This document shows positions 11,641 to 36,905 of a stretch of 64,000 nt of DNA, piece by piece. Position 1 is the first letter of the stretch. Every line of letters begins with the position of its first letter. The notes beneath the pieces were generated by a model that saw nothing but the letters and a program-made list of their open reading frames with translations, searched no databases and had not been told where the DNA came from. The translations under genes and the position numbers were made by a program. Origin of the DNA: Lepisosteus oculatus (taxonomy: Eukaryota; Chordata; Actinopteri; Semionotiformes; Lepisosteidae). Location: NCBI RefSeq assembly GCF_040954835.1, contig NC_090706.1, positions 37,333,148 to 37,397,147 on the forward strand, given 5' to 3'.

Positions 11641-14084
11641 TGTGACTGTCAGAATCAATGAAAGGCACAGTGATGAAAGAAGTGTCTTACAATTAGACCT
11701 ACATCGACTAAATTCTCATTCTGTCAGTAGACAAAAGATGTTTTTTTTCTTTTAGTTAAGTGATTTTAATAATTCTTTATAGACTATCTAAATGCAAACT
11801 ATCTGTAGGCCTTACAACAAGGAGCATTCTGATTAAATCTCTATAATAAAAAAAGCCTTGGTTTACTTGGATTCCTTAAAGTATTGGCTGTAGTTCTACC
11901 ATTCATTTAATAAAAAGAAATATTGCAAAAGAAATTTTTCAAATTCTTGCCCCGTTTACCTTTGTTGAATATAATTGGTTATTCCTTGCAATTTAGTTAT
12001 GAAGGAGTAGTCCACAACACTATTACAGTTTGTTTTTGTGTTTTACATTATAAATTGGAATTGCATACGACAGAAAGTACAACACATCTTAATGCTCAGG
12101 AACAAAAATATCCAAGAATGCAATGTTCCAGAGATGTGTTGACTGAAGCTGATGTGTCATTTTATATGGAGGAGATGATTTGCCTCGTTAATTAGAGACA
12201 TTGTGCTGGAGGTTTTTTGTGTGTGTGTAAGGATCCCACAGACACAGTCTCAAACCCTGTGGCTTGGGACTACATATTATGGCAATCAATAAAATACAAA
12301 AATAGAAGAATGCAAAATCCTAGTGCAGTTACATGGCAATAATAAGATTGCTGGTTTTCCTTCATTCAGGCCCTTTCCTTGTAGACTCAAACAACAGGCT
12401 CGGCTGTTGTGCTGAAATCTTACTTGCTATGGTTTGCTTACATTTGAAACAGCAAAACCTTAACCTCGATTAAGATATCTGAAAGAAGTGTTTTGGTTGT
12501 TTGTTTGTTTTTTATTATTTTCACCATACAGCCTCTCTGCTCACTCTGTTCTATCCAGTTCAATTAGTTCACATCTCTTCTTATTCTTCTTCTTCTTTTA
12601 ATTACTTGAAGATTGTTCAATACAAAACGATTATCAGGTACAGGAGCATGTATGACCAATGTTCTGAATATAGCCTTTTCTCCTCATCTAGGAGTTACTA
12701 CTTTAATATTAATAATACTAAGACATTTCATATTTAGGAATAGCTGTAAAGGCTGGGAAAATTAAGCAAATTATATTTATGGTGACTTATGGTAAGATGT
12801 AGTAGAATTATAAATGGTTTGAATAATAGGTCTATTTTTTAGAGAAAGAAGTAAGACCCGTCAGTATAACAAAATCTTTTTACCTCCCAATGGGGGTGCA
12901 CACGCCAACGAGCAAGAACCTGAACTAGAGAAGAGGTACAGTAGAACAGCATCAGAACTGGGATTTTAAATTGATTTTTTTTTAAAGGTTGTTTTCAGAA
13001 GTGACAGCTACTCACCAAGGACCTCGTTAAACATGAGCCATGCTCCCCTTGTAATATTGAAAAGTGTGTTCTTTAATACACTCTACCTGGGAGTTCTTGG
13101 TATCTAAAGGCAAAAAAAAAATCTACCCTTAATTTGAATAAATTGGTTTGTGTCTCGTATTATGAGAGAACGAGGTAATGGGGTAAAGTTGTTGAACTTC
13201 TTAATTCAAGATGATGCGAAGCTGTTCGCACACTGTTCTGTCTACGGCTGTGGATTTCGCTGTTGTAATACTGTTTTTTTACAGCTCGTTCGGGATGTGC
13301 CCGTTTCTTTTTGTGACATTGCTGAAGTCTGTACTCCGGCAGCTCGGCTTGCTTTCTGGAGTCATTTCAAGAGCTTTAACTGACAGAGCCCTGTGCTTGC
13401 AGTAGTAAAAGGCGGTTTACCAAATCTTTTTATCCCCACTCCTGGGCTACCTATCTTGTCCTTGTAACAGAGATGACAGCGGTAAAAGCTACTGTAACTT
13501 CCGTACTAACAACAGCAGCGGGTTTGTGCGTCTGAAACCATTTCTCGCCCCTGTGAGTTAAATGGGGTATCAGCGCAACACATCTGCCGCAGTTACGTGA
13601 GAACTTCGTACAAACTCAATACTGCACTGCACTACTATTGCATAAAGGACCCGTTTCGTCCTAAACGTGACACATTTGACATAATTATACCAAACTACAG
13701 TGGTAAGGTAACAAAAACGGTTACGTATGATTCGGGTTGATCACACCCATCGCCACCGCCCGTCCCGAGGAGACTTGCTAGTGTGGGTGGGCAGATGACA
13801 CCGGCTGTAAAAGCAGCGTGACACACACACACACAAAGCGTTGTCTTTGTAGAACAAGTAGTCGGGTACGAATCATGTGGCGAGTCTCGGCTATTTTCTC
13901 TCTCTCTTTTTTGTTGTTGTTGTTGTTGTTGTTGTTTCGGGTGTGGCTGTTCAGGTCAGTGAGTGTGAGCTCAGCATCACACAAATGATCCCATCATCAC
14001 GTATCCCATCTCATCCCCAGCTGTACCCGGGGCGTGTAAGCGACACACAGTGGTGCACTTTTTTTTTTTGTTTGTTTCTAAAAG
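11641..14084. other. Intergenic stretch leading into the RNF44 promoter; simple repeats
   Basis: No exon is recognised. GC and CpG content rise from about 13.2 kb toward the island at 14.1 kb. Simple repeats are a short (CA)n at 13,821-13,835, (TTG)n at 13,911-13,936 and a T run at about 14,060. Open frames around the TTG tract are low complexity. Confidence 0.5.
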
Positions 14085-14760
14085 ATGTTTGACCGGCATC
14101 TTTACGAGCAGCCCTTGTCCTTCCTCCCTCTCTCAGCGGCTGCTGCCTGCCTGCCCGCCTGCCTACACACTTTTTTTCTTCCTCCCCAAAGCCGACTGGA
14201 GTGCGCGCCGCGTGAACGCGCCGGCGCCGGCGCAGGGGGGGGTTTGTTGGATGGGCCCTGGCTCGAGGGCGTGTTTTGGGCGACGCGAACGCGCAATTGG
14301 CCCCTGCGCCGGGCTCCGGAGGAGACGGGCACACGCGGGTTAGAATGTTGTGAATCAAAACTGTTGGTCGGATTCCTGCACTGGGGCTTCTTAAAGCGGC
14401 AGTTACAGACTTCTTCGAGAGCGAAGAGCAACCGCCGCCGCCGCCACCACCACCACAACAACAACAACACAAAAAAAAGGTGGAGAGAGAGGAGGAGGAG
14501 GAGGGGGGGGGAGAAAAGGAAGAAAGAAAATCAATCCAGAAACGGGACAGGAAGCGAGACGTTTCCCTTTGTGCGACACCGACATCGCCGTCGCCGCTCC
14601 GCTGCGTGGTGCGCAAGTATCAAGTTGGGAAGTAACCGAAGAAAGAAAACAAGACACCCCGACAGAGACAACGGGAAGATCGATACCTGCGGTCCCGTTG
14701 ACTCGACGAGGGGGGTCAGAGACGCGTGTGCACATGCCGTACAGATAGGTCTGGTTTCGG
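14085..14760 (+). promoter_or_regulatory. CpG island, probable RNF44 promoter
   Basis: This is the densest CpG block in the window, with runs such as GCGCGCCGCGTGAACGCGCC near 14,200 and many CGs to about 14,750. Flanking DNA is AT-rich and CpG-poor. It lies directly before a consensus splice donor (14,920) on the RNF44 strand and upstream of all RNF44 coding exons. A CpG-island promoter is usual for a housekeeping E3 ligase gene. No TATA box is evident. The exact transcription start cannot be read from sequence. Confidence 0.7.
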
Positions 14761-14919
14761 GGTTGATGTGGACGTTTTGACTGGCCAAAAAAAAGAAGAA
14801 GACGCGGAATCCTATTGTAAAAGAGAGCGAAGACCTTTTTTTGTTTTTTTTTTTTACCCCAAGAAATCTTTTTAGATGCATCGTCTCTTCCCGGACGAAC
14901 CAAGTTTGTCCCCGAAAGG
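14400..14919 (+). other. Probable non-coding first exon (5' UTR) of RNF44
   Basis: The 3' boundary is a near-perfect donor, AAAGG|GTAAGT, at 14,919/14,920. The 5' boundary is unknown, and the start given is a rough guess inside the CpG island. The next exon on this strand with family homology begins at 20,794. An ATG at 14,876 opens a short frame (MHRLFPDEPSLSPKG) that would be out of frame with RNF44 after splicing and would stop at 20,807-20,809, so it would act as an upstream ORF. Confidence 0.5.
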
Positions 14920-17900
14920 GTAAGTACTGTAAGAAAACAAAATTACACCTTTTTTTCGCACCCCCACTCCTTCAGAAGGCTGATCCTGGCGATAAAACTG
15001 AGCCTCGTGTTGCATTTCAGTTTCGTGGTGTGATCCGGGCACACTTCCTTGTATTAAACGATGTATGGGGGGGGGGGGAAATGTGCTTAAAAATGATTTA
15101 AACATCACGCCGTGTATTCTCGTTTGCGTCTTTAAAGTTAGAGTGATTTGTTGGAAGAGTTTGGATGACGCTTAAACCTCAGGCATCAGTGGTTTAAGCC
15201 CTGACAACCGGATCGCTCAGGGCTTTGCGTGCATTTTCCTTGTACAAAAACCGGGATAAATGTGGTGCTGCGTCTGTTCATGTGCGTTCCTGATACATTT
15301 CCTGCATTTGCAGTCGATGTCCCGAGTTTTTTTTTGGGGGGGGGGGGGCACGACTTTGGGGTCTGGTACAGCTACGCTTGCACGTGTTGTCTTGCGGGCT
15401 CCGGAGCCTTTGTTGAGGCTCTTGCTAGCTGTGGCCAGTCCAACAAGCTCAATCCTCGCCCGTCAGAATGGATAAAATATATCTCTTTGTCGGCGTTTCA
15501 GTGGTAGGGATCTGGGTGATGCACTTCGCGATGAAAGCGGGTGGAATCTGTGGCCCGGTGAAATAAAACCACGGTGGTGAAAATTGGATTTGGAAACCGG
15601 GCTTTTCTTTGTACGCTTCCTTTTGTTATTGCTTTGTTTCTGTCTGAACACATGGCCTGCCCCCTCTGCGTGCAGTTAAAGCTGCAGTAGCCCCGCTTTG
15701 AGGAGCAGGCGGCTGGTTAATGGCCGGCACACAGGAGAGCCGCCAGCAACGCTAGCGACCTCGTCGTGGAGGGGGGTAGCAGGTGAGGGAGCCCTGGGTT
15801 CAACTGATAACAACAACAGCAACAACAAAAAAAAAATGCGACTACCTTGTAACTGTCGGCGGGTGTGATCATGAAAACCGCGATCGATATTTATGTGGCG
15901 TGCGTGAAGATGTGTACTGCGGAAGCGTGGTCTTTTTTCTTCCGACGGACCGACCCGCAATCTCCCCCCCTGCAGTTTCTGGGTTTTGTTCCACGTCGAA
16001 TTGCCAATTAAACAATTAACCGACGGGATATTTCTTACGGTCGTTTGCAGCTGAACGTTCACTTCATGAGAGTACGGTTGCCCATAGGACGCTTTGGAGC
16101 TAGGTTATAAATATTGCGGTTAAGCAATAATTAATTAAAATACTTAGACACAATGTAACACGTGGGTCGAAGAAACAAATAAAACAAGACGCCCAGGCCC
16201 TCAATGAACTGAGTGTGGCATCGCTACCTAGTCCCCAGCATGCGGGGTTTGGCGCTCGTGTGCAAGCGCTCAGGCTGTTTTGAAAGTACCGTTCATATTT
16301 ATTACGCTAAGTGCACATTTGGATGTCCTGACAAAAAGTCAAGATTTGCATTAAAACTTTAGTTTTTCCTTACCGCGAAAAATGTCGATGTGGAATTTAA
16401 GCACCAAACATTTGTCTAATTTTACATTACCTAGAAAATTATGTTATGCTGTACGAGTATTGGAGTTTTGAAGATTTAGTACAATGACCACATAGTAACA
16501 AATTTAGGCTATAGGTGTGGCCTAACTACATGGGTGTACTGTAATTTTAAGAGCACATCTATAGGTTTAAATTGTAGTCCGATTAAGTCAAAAACAGATT
16601 TACATGCGTACAAATGATAGATCTATTTCATTTTCTCATTCCAGGATGTAGGAGTCTGGGTAGAGCCAGTAGTTCAATTGAATGCCTGAGTAATAAGATT
16701 ATAAGAGTGCAAACAGCTACTGCACCTAACTGCCTGTGCCAGACTGGGCAGAAGCCCCCTGTTGCTGGACAAAACCAGTTTTAGCAACAGGAACACTTTA
16801 TTAGTTGTGTGTCTTCATTAGGGATTGAAATTAGGTCATTCCTCAGATTTATTTTTTTAAGTCACATGTTGTTCTTGGCTACAGTTTGTAATAAAATAAA
16901 AGAGTGAAAAGTGAATAAAAGACATACTCATGTTTCCTCCAGTTGTGTATTACAGAATTAACTTGGCGTTATCAGATGCATACATTTGTGGTTGGCCAAT
17001 GTTGAAAATTATTTAAATTCTGGTGGCATTATGATAACTGAATTCTTAATGGACTGACAGAAACGTGGTGCTTCATAAGTATAACATCATCCTTGAAACA
17101 GGTTTCTGAAGTCTCTTGGATAAAGAGTTGTTTCGCAGCCCATCGTATTTATCTGGGACATAACACAAGCACACAAACAGATAATAACACAATTTACCGT
17201 GTTTCCGTGGATATGGACAAAACGTGAGACATAATTGGATCCAGTGCTGGTCTTGAGGGGTAATTGTTTCTGGAAGCTCCTGGATTGCTTCCAAGAACCC
17301 AGATGTCCTGAGACGACCCAGGTTTGGGGAGCACAGCTTTGAAAAAACAACTATCCGAATTGTTTGGAATGTTAGCCAAAGTAAGGTGAAAGCACAAATG
17401 CGTCAAGTTTAGACATTCACAGGGACTTCACTGAACTTGAAAATTGTTATTTTCTAAGGGTATGTCACGTGTGGGGAAAAAATTGCTATAATTTCAGTAT
17501 TAAAGCCATTACAAATCCCTATTTGACTTTAATGGACCTCTGTCTTTGGAGTGTTTTATCTGTGTAAGTTGGAGAATGTGCAAGGCTGCTATCGACATTT
17601 AAAGGAGTGTTTTTAGTTTCTTTAAAAAAATGTAACAAAGGGCTAGTGTTCCAAGCATAGTTTGCGGGATGATGTGTATGTGCCGATTTGTCAAACAAAA
17701 TGTAATCCAGAGAGGACTGTTATGTTTTTGAGACTTTCAACCCCTTGAGTATACATGAATCATTATGTAATATAAACAATTTGACTGAAGCCTTGACCTT
17801 GATTACAGCAAGCTACAGAGTGCAGTATGGCTTTGAATTTGTAAGGGCTTATTCAGATAACCATTTCACCAGAAGGCTTTTTTCGTGCAACTGCCATATT

Positions 17901-20793
17901 TGTTACACCAGGAGATTACTCAGATCTGTGGTATTGAGGACAGATATTAAGAGAAGAAGAAAATAATGTACCCCTTTTCCATGTGTTTTAAAGTCTGAAG
18001 CATGCAAATAATAAAGTAGAAAATACATTTATTGATGTTGTAATTCCCACTTGGACTGTTGGTGTCGTAAAATAGGATGGGAAAACATGAAATTTTCCAT
18101 ATCCTGTATAGGTGCCTGGTAAACCTGAAGTGAACCAGACTTCTGGGAACTTGGAGATTTATGTATTTTAGTGTTAAATGTGCAATGTTAAGCTAATGGG
18201 CTTGTGCTGAGACGTAAAGAGCAGCTGGCTCAAACCAGCAGCCAGAATTACCAATGCTGTCGCCTTTTTAACCCCTTCCTATAAGTAAACATCCCTTCTT
18301 TCCTTTGATACTGTCTTCCCTTTCCTGAATTAATTGGACAGGTGCCTGATTCAGATTGGATAAATTGAGATTCTTCTTCATAAATTTGAAACACTGCTTT
18401 TCCCTTCCGATTACATTGCAGTAATCCTATGTTACGTATACTGGCATAATATCAGGGGATATCCCTTAATCTTTAGGGACCTCTGGGTTTTTAAGTTAAG
18501 GAAAAGATAATGCTGTTAAAATGCCTTGTATTCCTAATAAATTACAATAATGCCATTTAATTGGCTGTATAACTCAAATTAGCTTCTAGAACATTGTTTT
18601 CAAGAAACCTACAACAGAAGCCACAGCGTACTTATTTTTAGTGTGAATCAGAAGTCTCTAAAGTGACTGGAAAACATTTGCTTTATTGAATGGGACTATG
18701 AGGCAAATGTTAACTGCATTTGAGGAGGGTTTTTTTTCTTTCTCAGATGTTTTTCAAGGCTTGTGTAGATGGGCCTTGACTTTGAAATATCAACCTGACA
18801 CAGCTGAACGGACTAAATGAAAATGTCTTGTGCAGATGTGACGGTTACTCTGAGCCAAATTTAAATTACATCAATGTGTGCATGAAAAGCATTGATTGTG
18901 AGTTAGGCCTCTTCAAGGTGTCCAGTAGGAGCCATTGTACACAAGACTTGATGTTAATGTTTGTTTCATGACTTGTCCTGTAAAATAAAACCATGCCTTT
19001 TCACATTTGATATGTCTTTAATTCTGTGAATCTAAAGAGCTTTTAATGGTAGAAGCATTTTGTATCTTGTATTATTTAGACATTTTATATGATTAACAGT
19101 TGTATGCTAGGATTTGTTTAGAAATGCACAGATAATGTTATTTACATTTTGTGATGAAAAGGGAGAATTAAACACACAGAAAAGTAATTATATGTATACT
19201 TGATTTCATTCTTAATTCCCTGTTTCTGAAAGCCTATGAAACTATCAGAGTATTCAGTAACACTGTCAAAACCTGGTGTTACAGTAGCTCTGGTACTTCC
19301 AAGAAATCTTTTCTTTTTTCAAGTGTTTGGATTGACTGTCAGATTGGGGTATTAACTGTTCTGTAAGCAACTGGAGGTGGTAGGCTACTCTTTTGCTTTT
19401 ATAGAAAAAGCTTTACTCTTTTGCTTCTATAATTATATTTACTTTTTTCAGACAGGATTAAGGAAAGATACATTATAAGATTTAGATTGCAGCTTATTCT
19501 GGGTTTTACTACATTTACCACCTAGCGATGTACATATTTTGTCTGGGCATTAATACATTTAAGTTATTGCTTTAATTTCCTGTGGTGAGATATATACCTG
19601 TATTCCTGCATTGAACTTCTCCTCTTTCTTAGTCTGCTCCACATTGACTTCACTCTTCTGGCATTACTGTGTAGCTGGACCTTACTTAAGTAATCCTGTT
19701 GGTCAACAAAAGAATAACATTTCTAGAAAGTAAGACATATTCTGTCTCCTACCCATGAGAAGGAAACTCAGAAAGATCTATACTAAGAAAGAAGAATTGA
19801 CATACAAGCCGGCAAAAAGAACTTGGGAGTGTATGGTCTCTTGTAATGGACATTTTGCAGGTGACAGAATTGCATATCAATTACCAACACAGTAACATAT
19901 TCAAAGAAAATCTGCAGAAAGTCGTTGTCGACGCATAGCACACCAGTTTGAGAATCTGTTGTTCAGTGATTTGGCTGCATTTCCTTTTCTTTTGAGAGTG
20001 AGGAAACTCTTCTTTCAATTCGGTTGTTTTCAAGATTTCCCCCTGCATTTTCCCCTGCATAAGCAAATGTCACAGGTAGAATGCTGGGTGACCCTTGTGG
20101 CTAGATGGCTGATGACCCTTTGTTTTTTTAGATGTACATTCAGGACATATCAGTGAAGCTTGTGAGCCACCACTACAGTTACATGTACAGATATAAATAA
20201 AAAATAACCAGTAAATTATTTTTCTTACTCAGTCAGGACAAATATATTTGCTGCTTTCTTAGATTCACAAAAGACAAGGCACCATATGTCTCAGTTATTA
20301 TCTTATTAACACTTAGGCTCAAACCTATCTGCGGCTGATGCTGAAGATGGATATGACTTACAGGGCTTAATAGCAGGGGCCGGTATCCATTCAGACAGCA
20401 ACAGGGCAGTAGTTGTCAGACTGTCTTAACTGTGATAAATTTGCTGAGAAGCTCCAAGATATAGCACTAATTTGTATTAATTGATCTGAATATGCCTTAA
20501 ACTAGATTTGGCAAAATACATGTATATTAACTTGGAAAAGGCTGTTTTTTTTAATCACTTTTGTAGTAGTGTAAATCCAATTTACACTCCAAAGACCACA
20601 CATGATATTGAGTTGGCAAGCCTTGGAATTAAAGAGGACTTCTGCAACCAGGGCTTGAGGCTTGAAGAATGTCCTGCAGCACATAGAAAGTGCACAATTG
20701 AGAGTTCACGTAAAAATGAGTTGGGGATTGAAGAGTTACATCAGTGCTGTAAGCTTCCTCTGTCAGAAATGAAGTCGGTGTTTTTCCCCACAG
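14920..20793 (+). other. RNF44 intron 1
   Basis: If exon 1 is correctly placed, this 5.9-kb interval is the first intron. Its first kilobase stays CpG-rich and holds G runs at 15,067-15,078 (12 G) and 15,336-15,348 (13 G). The remainder is AT-rich. I saw no further coding exon, though an alternative first exon supplying an N-terminal extension cannot be excluded. The acceptor at its end reads TTTTTCCCCACAG. Confidence 0.45.
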
Positions 20794-20880
20794 AGTGAAG
20801 ACAATCTGAGGCTGAGACACAAGTGCCTCCTGCACGCTGTTCTCCCACTCCTGAGCAAGACTCGCCCCCCGACGTCACCA

Positions 20881-32242
<11,362 letters not shown>

Positions 32243-35200
32243 AACTTCTCATTGTTGTAACCGGCGTGAAAGCAGCACAAATAAATGGAGACCGCTCTCC
32301 ATTGGAGACACGGGAAACCTACCGCCTACCCCACCGTGTTCCCCGAGAACAACCCTTTTTCCTCTCCCTCCCTTGAACAATAAGCAATCTAGGATCGTAT
32401 CTGGGGCCCTGTCTTACCTCTGCTGTGCATCGTGTGAGTTTGATGAAAGCTACTGCCTAGTATAACCACATAGCCACCGAGTTCTGGAGTTGTGTTGTGT
32501 GTACTTATTTTGATTGCCCTTGTGTTTCTGATACTCCAAAGATTTAACATGTAATATCTGTTGTGTTTTAACTTTTAAGGAAAAAAAAAAGGCTTAACTT
32601 CTTTTTCCATTTAATTTGGTTTTCTAGTTGATGCTAGAGTCATTCCAAGTACTGCAGCAGTAATGTGAGGGTGGGGTGGCGTGGGATGGTGAGGGGGGGC
32701 GGGTGGTTGTGCAGTCAGCTGATTTACAAAGGAAAAGAGAAGATTAAAACTAGTTTGGGCTTTGGAAAGAAACTGGACCATTCCACTGACCTGCAGGAAA
32801 GGCTTACTGTCAGAGGTGCATGTTTGTATCGGTGATGGGCAATGTGGCTTGTTAATAATGTATGTTACGCAATAATGTACTTTTTTCACCTTTTTTTTTA
32901 AATCGCTGAATGCTATTGTGAAAGTCCAATTTGCAGTGGTAAAAGGTGCAGTATCTTTTTAAGGCCTGAGGTTCAAAAACAAGGTATCAGGATTTGGACG
33001 GTGGACGCTTATTTATTTGGAAAATCCCTCCCGGTTGCAAAAACGTAAAAGGAAGACGCCCCTCCCTGCTCCCCCACCCCACCTCCGACACACACCTCCC
33101 ACCCTCTGGCGGATAAAGGACATGGAAGACAATTGCTATTGTTGCTCTGGTAGACGGCATGCTTCCTAGCTGAGCTAGCAGCACAGAAAGACTCGAGACT
33201 AAACGTCTGTTTCTCTGCTGATCCACTAGACCCTGCTACGCAAACGCAACACCGACTGCCCCATTCCCTGACTCCACCTGCAGAACACTTTCTTTCTCTG
33301 TTCAGGAACTGTTGCTTTGTGTGGCTGCTGGAATCGGGGCATGTAGGGATGTGCATGGACTGTTGATTTTTGGAAGAGCAATATTTAAATCAAGATCGCA
33401 ACATTGAAATCCAAAAGAGGAATACTAGGTTAACCGAGAGCTCCGGGTCAAAGGAGTGACATTCGCCTGCCATGCTTTGCTCATCTGAATGGAGCAGGCA
33501 AAGGTGGTGGTGGTGAGTGACAGCTTCCAGTAACTTTTGAAGAAGCTAGCTTCATGGCATCCTGCAGAAAGCAATATTTGCGACGAGTGCCGAATTTAAT
33601 GGAACACTTCTTCCCGACTGGGGGAGGCCAGGTTTTTCCTTGTTTGTGAGCCAAATATTCAATATACTCTTCAAATTTTTAGCTCTGCCTTTTCGAGACC
33701 TTGACAAGCACAAACATATTACTGATCTTAACAGAAAATTATCTTTTTCTGTCATTTCCACTTATTTTAGAATATAAGGTTTTTAAATGGTCTTATTTAT
33801 TGGTTTTATCTTCTGAAAACAAATCTCGGAAGGACAAGGTCAAAGTACTGACTTGAGGTATGTCAGTTAAGCACGTGTGATGTTTAGAAAGCTTGGTCAG
33901 GTCTAGAAACCCCTGTGTAGGCGATATAAAAGATGCAGCATCTTTATGAAGCTGTGAGCGAACATTTTAGCTTAATTGTCTTGTTTTGAAGACAGAAGAA
34001 TGTTTAAACAACTTGAATAGTATTGCGTAAAGTTCCCTGTGTTCGCCGCTGGTGACAATAATTGTTTGAGTTCCTGATGTTTCAACAATCGCAAAATTCA
34101 GTTGGAACTTGTTGGGTCAGCTGGGTAATGCACTGGACTGTCGTTCTCTCAGTCCGTCTTGCTCGGGCCTCAAGTAACTTCATCTGGCGGAAAACAAAAT
34201 CAGAAATGGTTTCAGAGGTCTTCACAAAATCCTTCATATGTAGAGGATCTACTTGTAGTACTGCCCCATCTAGCACTTATTGGCAGTCTTTACCCTAACA
34301 AAGGAGACTTCACTTTCCCGATTGAACTGAAGTAGACATGGGCATAAGCTTGCCATGTGTATAGAGAACGTCTCCAGTTTCCCATTTTACCCTTTATTAA
34401 AAGCCATTGTAATGAATTATCCCACCACTTAGGTAATTTATATATATAAATATATACATATATACATATCTGTACACCAGAATGTGTATATATAAACCTT
34501 TCCTATTTTAATATTGTGAATTTTGTGAGTTTTAAAGAGATTTTCACTCAGGGCCTTTCAGTTAATTCAAATAAAATAAAGGAGAACAGTCAATTTCAAA
34601 TGGGAATGATACCGTGAAGGGGATGTCTTTGATTTTCTATGTGTGTTTTTTGTTTTCCTCAGGCCGTATGTAGGGTTTATAATGCAACCAATTCAACTTT
34701 TGTTTTAATTTTGCAGAGAGCAATGGATATCGCATCTTTTAAAGACAGGCATGCAAGCAAAAAATAAAGTTAAATAGAACAGTTATAAATAAATAAAAGA
34801 GGCATTGTGTCACTGCAGCCCATCATCAGAGTGTATGTTAATCTAACTGTAAACGGTCTGTTTCTGTGTTCTTGTATTTGAATGATATATATATACACTG
34901 GTCGTGTTCCTATTTTAACTGTGTGCCTTTGCGCACGCTATCCTACCTAAACCACTTCCAAACTTATCCTAAAGGTGTTTGCATGATTTAAAAAAAAAGT
35001 GTGTATTTTGAGTGAAAGATATCTAGAAAGGGGAAAACTATTTAAATGTGCACAATATGCATGCATGTCTGACCAGCTCTGAACTGGTTTTTAGCTAGCT
35101 CTAGTTGGCTGTGGGTTTGGGTGGGGGGACTTTGTGCTCAGCTGATAACTGCCATGCACTGTACTGCACACATTTGTAATGCACTTGAAGGACTGCAAGA

Positions 35201-36905
35201 TTTTCTTTCGATCGTAGTAGGATTTTCTGCCAAGTACGGGCTCCAATTTCATGAAATGACCCTGCAGAATATCCAGTGTGCAAAGGAGTTAGAACACAAC
35301 TTAGCCAGTGGCATTGTTAAACTGGTGACTGGTGATGATGTTCCTGGAAACTAGTTGTTTGAAAGCCATATAGCAAAAAGGTGCTAGATGTTCTATTTTA
35401 AGTATGTTGCTACATTCACTTAGTGGAATGCAATAGTTTGCTATGGAACTAATGTATTTTAACAGCATGCAGAGCTAAAGCCATGCAACTTCATCCACAG
35501 TCGCCAGATCTTAAAGACAAAAGGGGAAAAGGAAATACACTAAACGCCTTAAAGAGACAGTATTTCATTAATACAGGTTCAATTTGTTTTTCTCCATAGC
35601 AAAACATTGCCAACAGTATCTGTCTGAGCCAGCCTTAAATAAATTGGATGGAGAAGAGGCCCACTGCCCCTTTGAAAACATGTTACAACTATAACTGTTT
35701 ATTTTGAATATGGTTCCATCAAGTGGTTATGTTTTAAAATATTTGCAAGCTTTCCTTTGGGTTTTTAGTGACCAGTTGAAGCTTTCCTGGTAGCTTCTCC
35801 TTCCCAAACTTAAGTTTTTAATTCTTTCTGTACCACTGACCGCCTGGAGCCTCTTTCGGTGGTTAGTCTCAAAATTGTGTTTTGCTGCTACCATCTTAGC
35901 TGTTTCCGCAAAGTAGCCTGTCTGTTAATTAAACTAGCTCGGGTTGTTTTGGCACTTGTAAATGTTTTTTGTGATTGCTGTATGTCATTTTACTCTTGTA
36001 ATTCTGCTAAAAGCTGTTTTTTTATTCATCTGAGCTGTCTTAACCTTGTGATTTATTTAAATCATAGTATGCACTTAAATCCTGTTTTAAAAATGGTTTC
36101 CTTTGTACAATGAGAAGCTTCTCAGTCTTGCCAAAAATACTAGCAGCACAAAACAATGGTTTTTGATATGTGATCATTTGGGTGCACTCAGCATTCATTT
36201 GGTACTGGAAAATCCCAGTGTTCGCACGCAGACAATACATTTCAATAACAGCTCCACACTGGTATCAGTGTGGTCTTGAGGTTTTATCAGAGGCGAAAAA
36301 GAATCTTGTAGTCTTTCAGTGATCCAATTAATAAGTAATCTCACAGCTTGTGTGGTGCAAAATTTATTCCAATAAGCAGCTAAAACTCTTTAGGACTTGT
36401 GATTTGTTGATTGCTCCGTAGATGCCACTGATTGTTTACCAATGATTTTTGCTGTGGTGGGATAGTGGATTGTTTACTGTTATAATACCCCCTGGCCTCT
36501 AGGGGAGCTAGCCTGAAAACCAGGCAGCCCCTGGGAAAAAAGGGCCAGGGCACGTGTTCTGTGTTAGGAAGATATTTTGCTTTGGTACTTGCACATTTAC
36601 AGTTACCTCATTTTTGCCATGTTTGTATTTGAAAAAAAGCTAATATATATATATAGGAAAATGGTTCTTAATGCTATAATTTTTTTCATTCCATTGGAAT
36701 CATATTGTTTGTAGCATTTAACATATAACTAGTTATATTGTATTATATATACATCTGTATACCGATTGAAATTTTTAAGATTTGTACTTTTTTTAAATGA
36801 AAGTTGCTAGTTCTGCTTTACCGAGTAGTGCAATCATATTTTTTTTAATTGTTGTGGCTGATTTGAGAGGGTTGTTCACTAATAAATGTATGATGTATAC
36901 CAGTA
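32243..36905 (+). other. Probable RNF44 3' untranslated region
   Basis: No coding potential or introns are recognised. The sequence is AT-rich with TATATATA tracts near 34,440-34,470 and 36,640-36,655. Several AATAAA hexamers occur on this strand (34,567 onward, about 34,763, about 34,786, 36,881). The one at 36,881 is followed by a GT-rich stretch and is the most plausible distal end. Long 3' UTRs are usual for this gene family. The true end needs transcript data. Confidence 0.45.
36881..36886 (+). terminator. Candidate poly(A) signal for RNF44
   Basis: AATAAA followed, about 30-50 bases later, by a T/G-rich stretch (GGCTGTTTTGTTCTTGTC) resembling a downstream element. Other hexamers upstream could serve as proximal sites. 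Confidence 0.4.

Noticed and set aside
13877-14092. ORFs over the (TTG)n tract
   Set aside because: They are translations of a trinucleotide repeat.
14085-14780. 231-codon plus-strand ORF, with overlapping 201- and 166-codon ORFs on the minus strand, in the CpG island
   Set aside because: Stop codons are rare here on both strands because of high GC. The translations are low-complexity runs (Arg, His, Asn, Pro) without homology. The block fits a promoter and 5' UTR.
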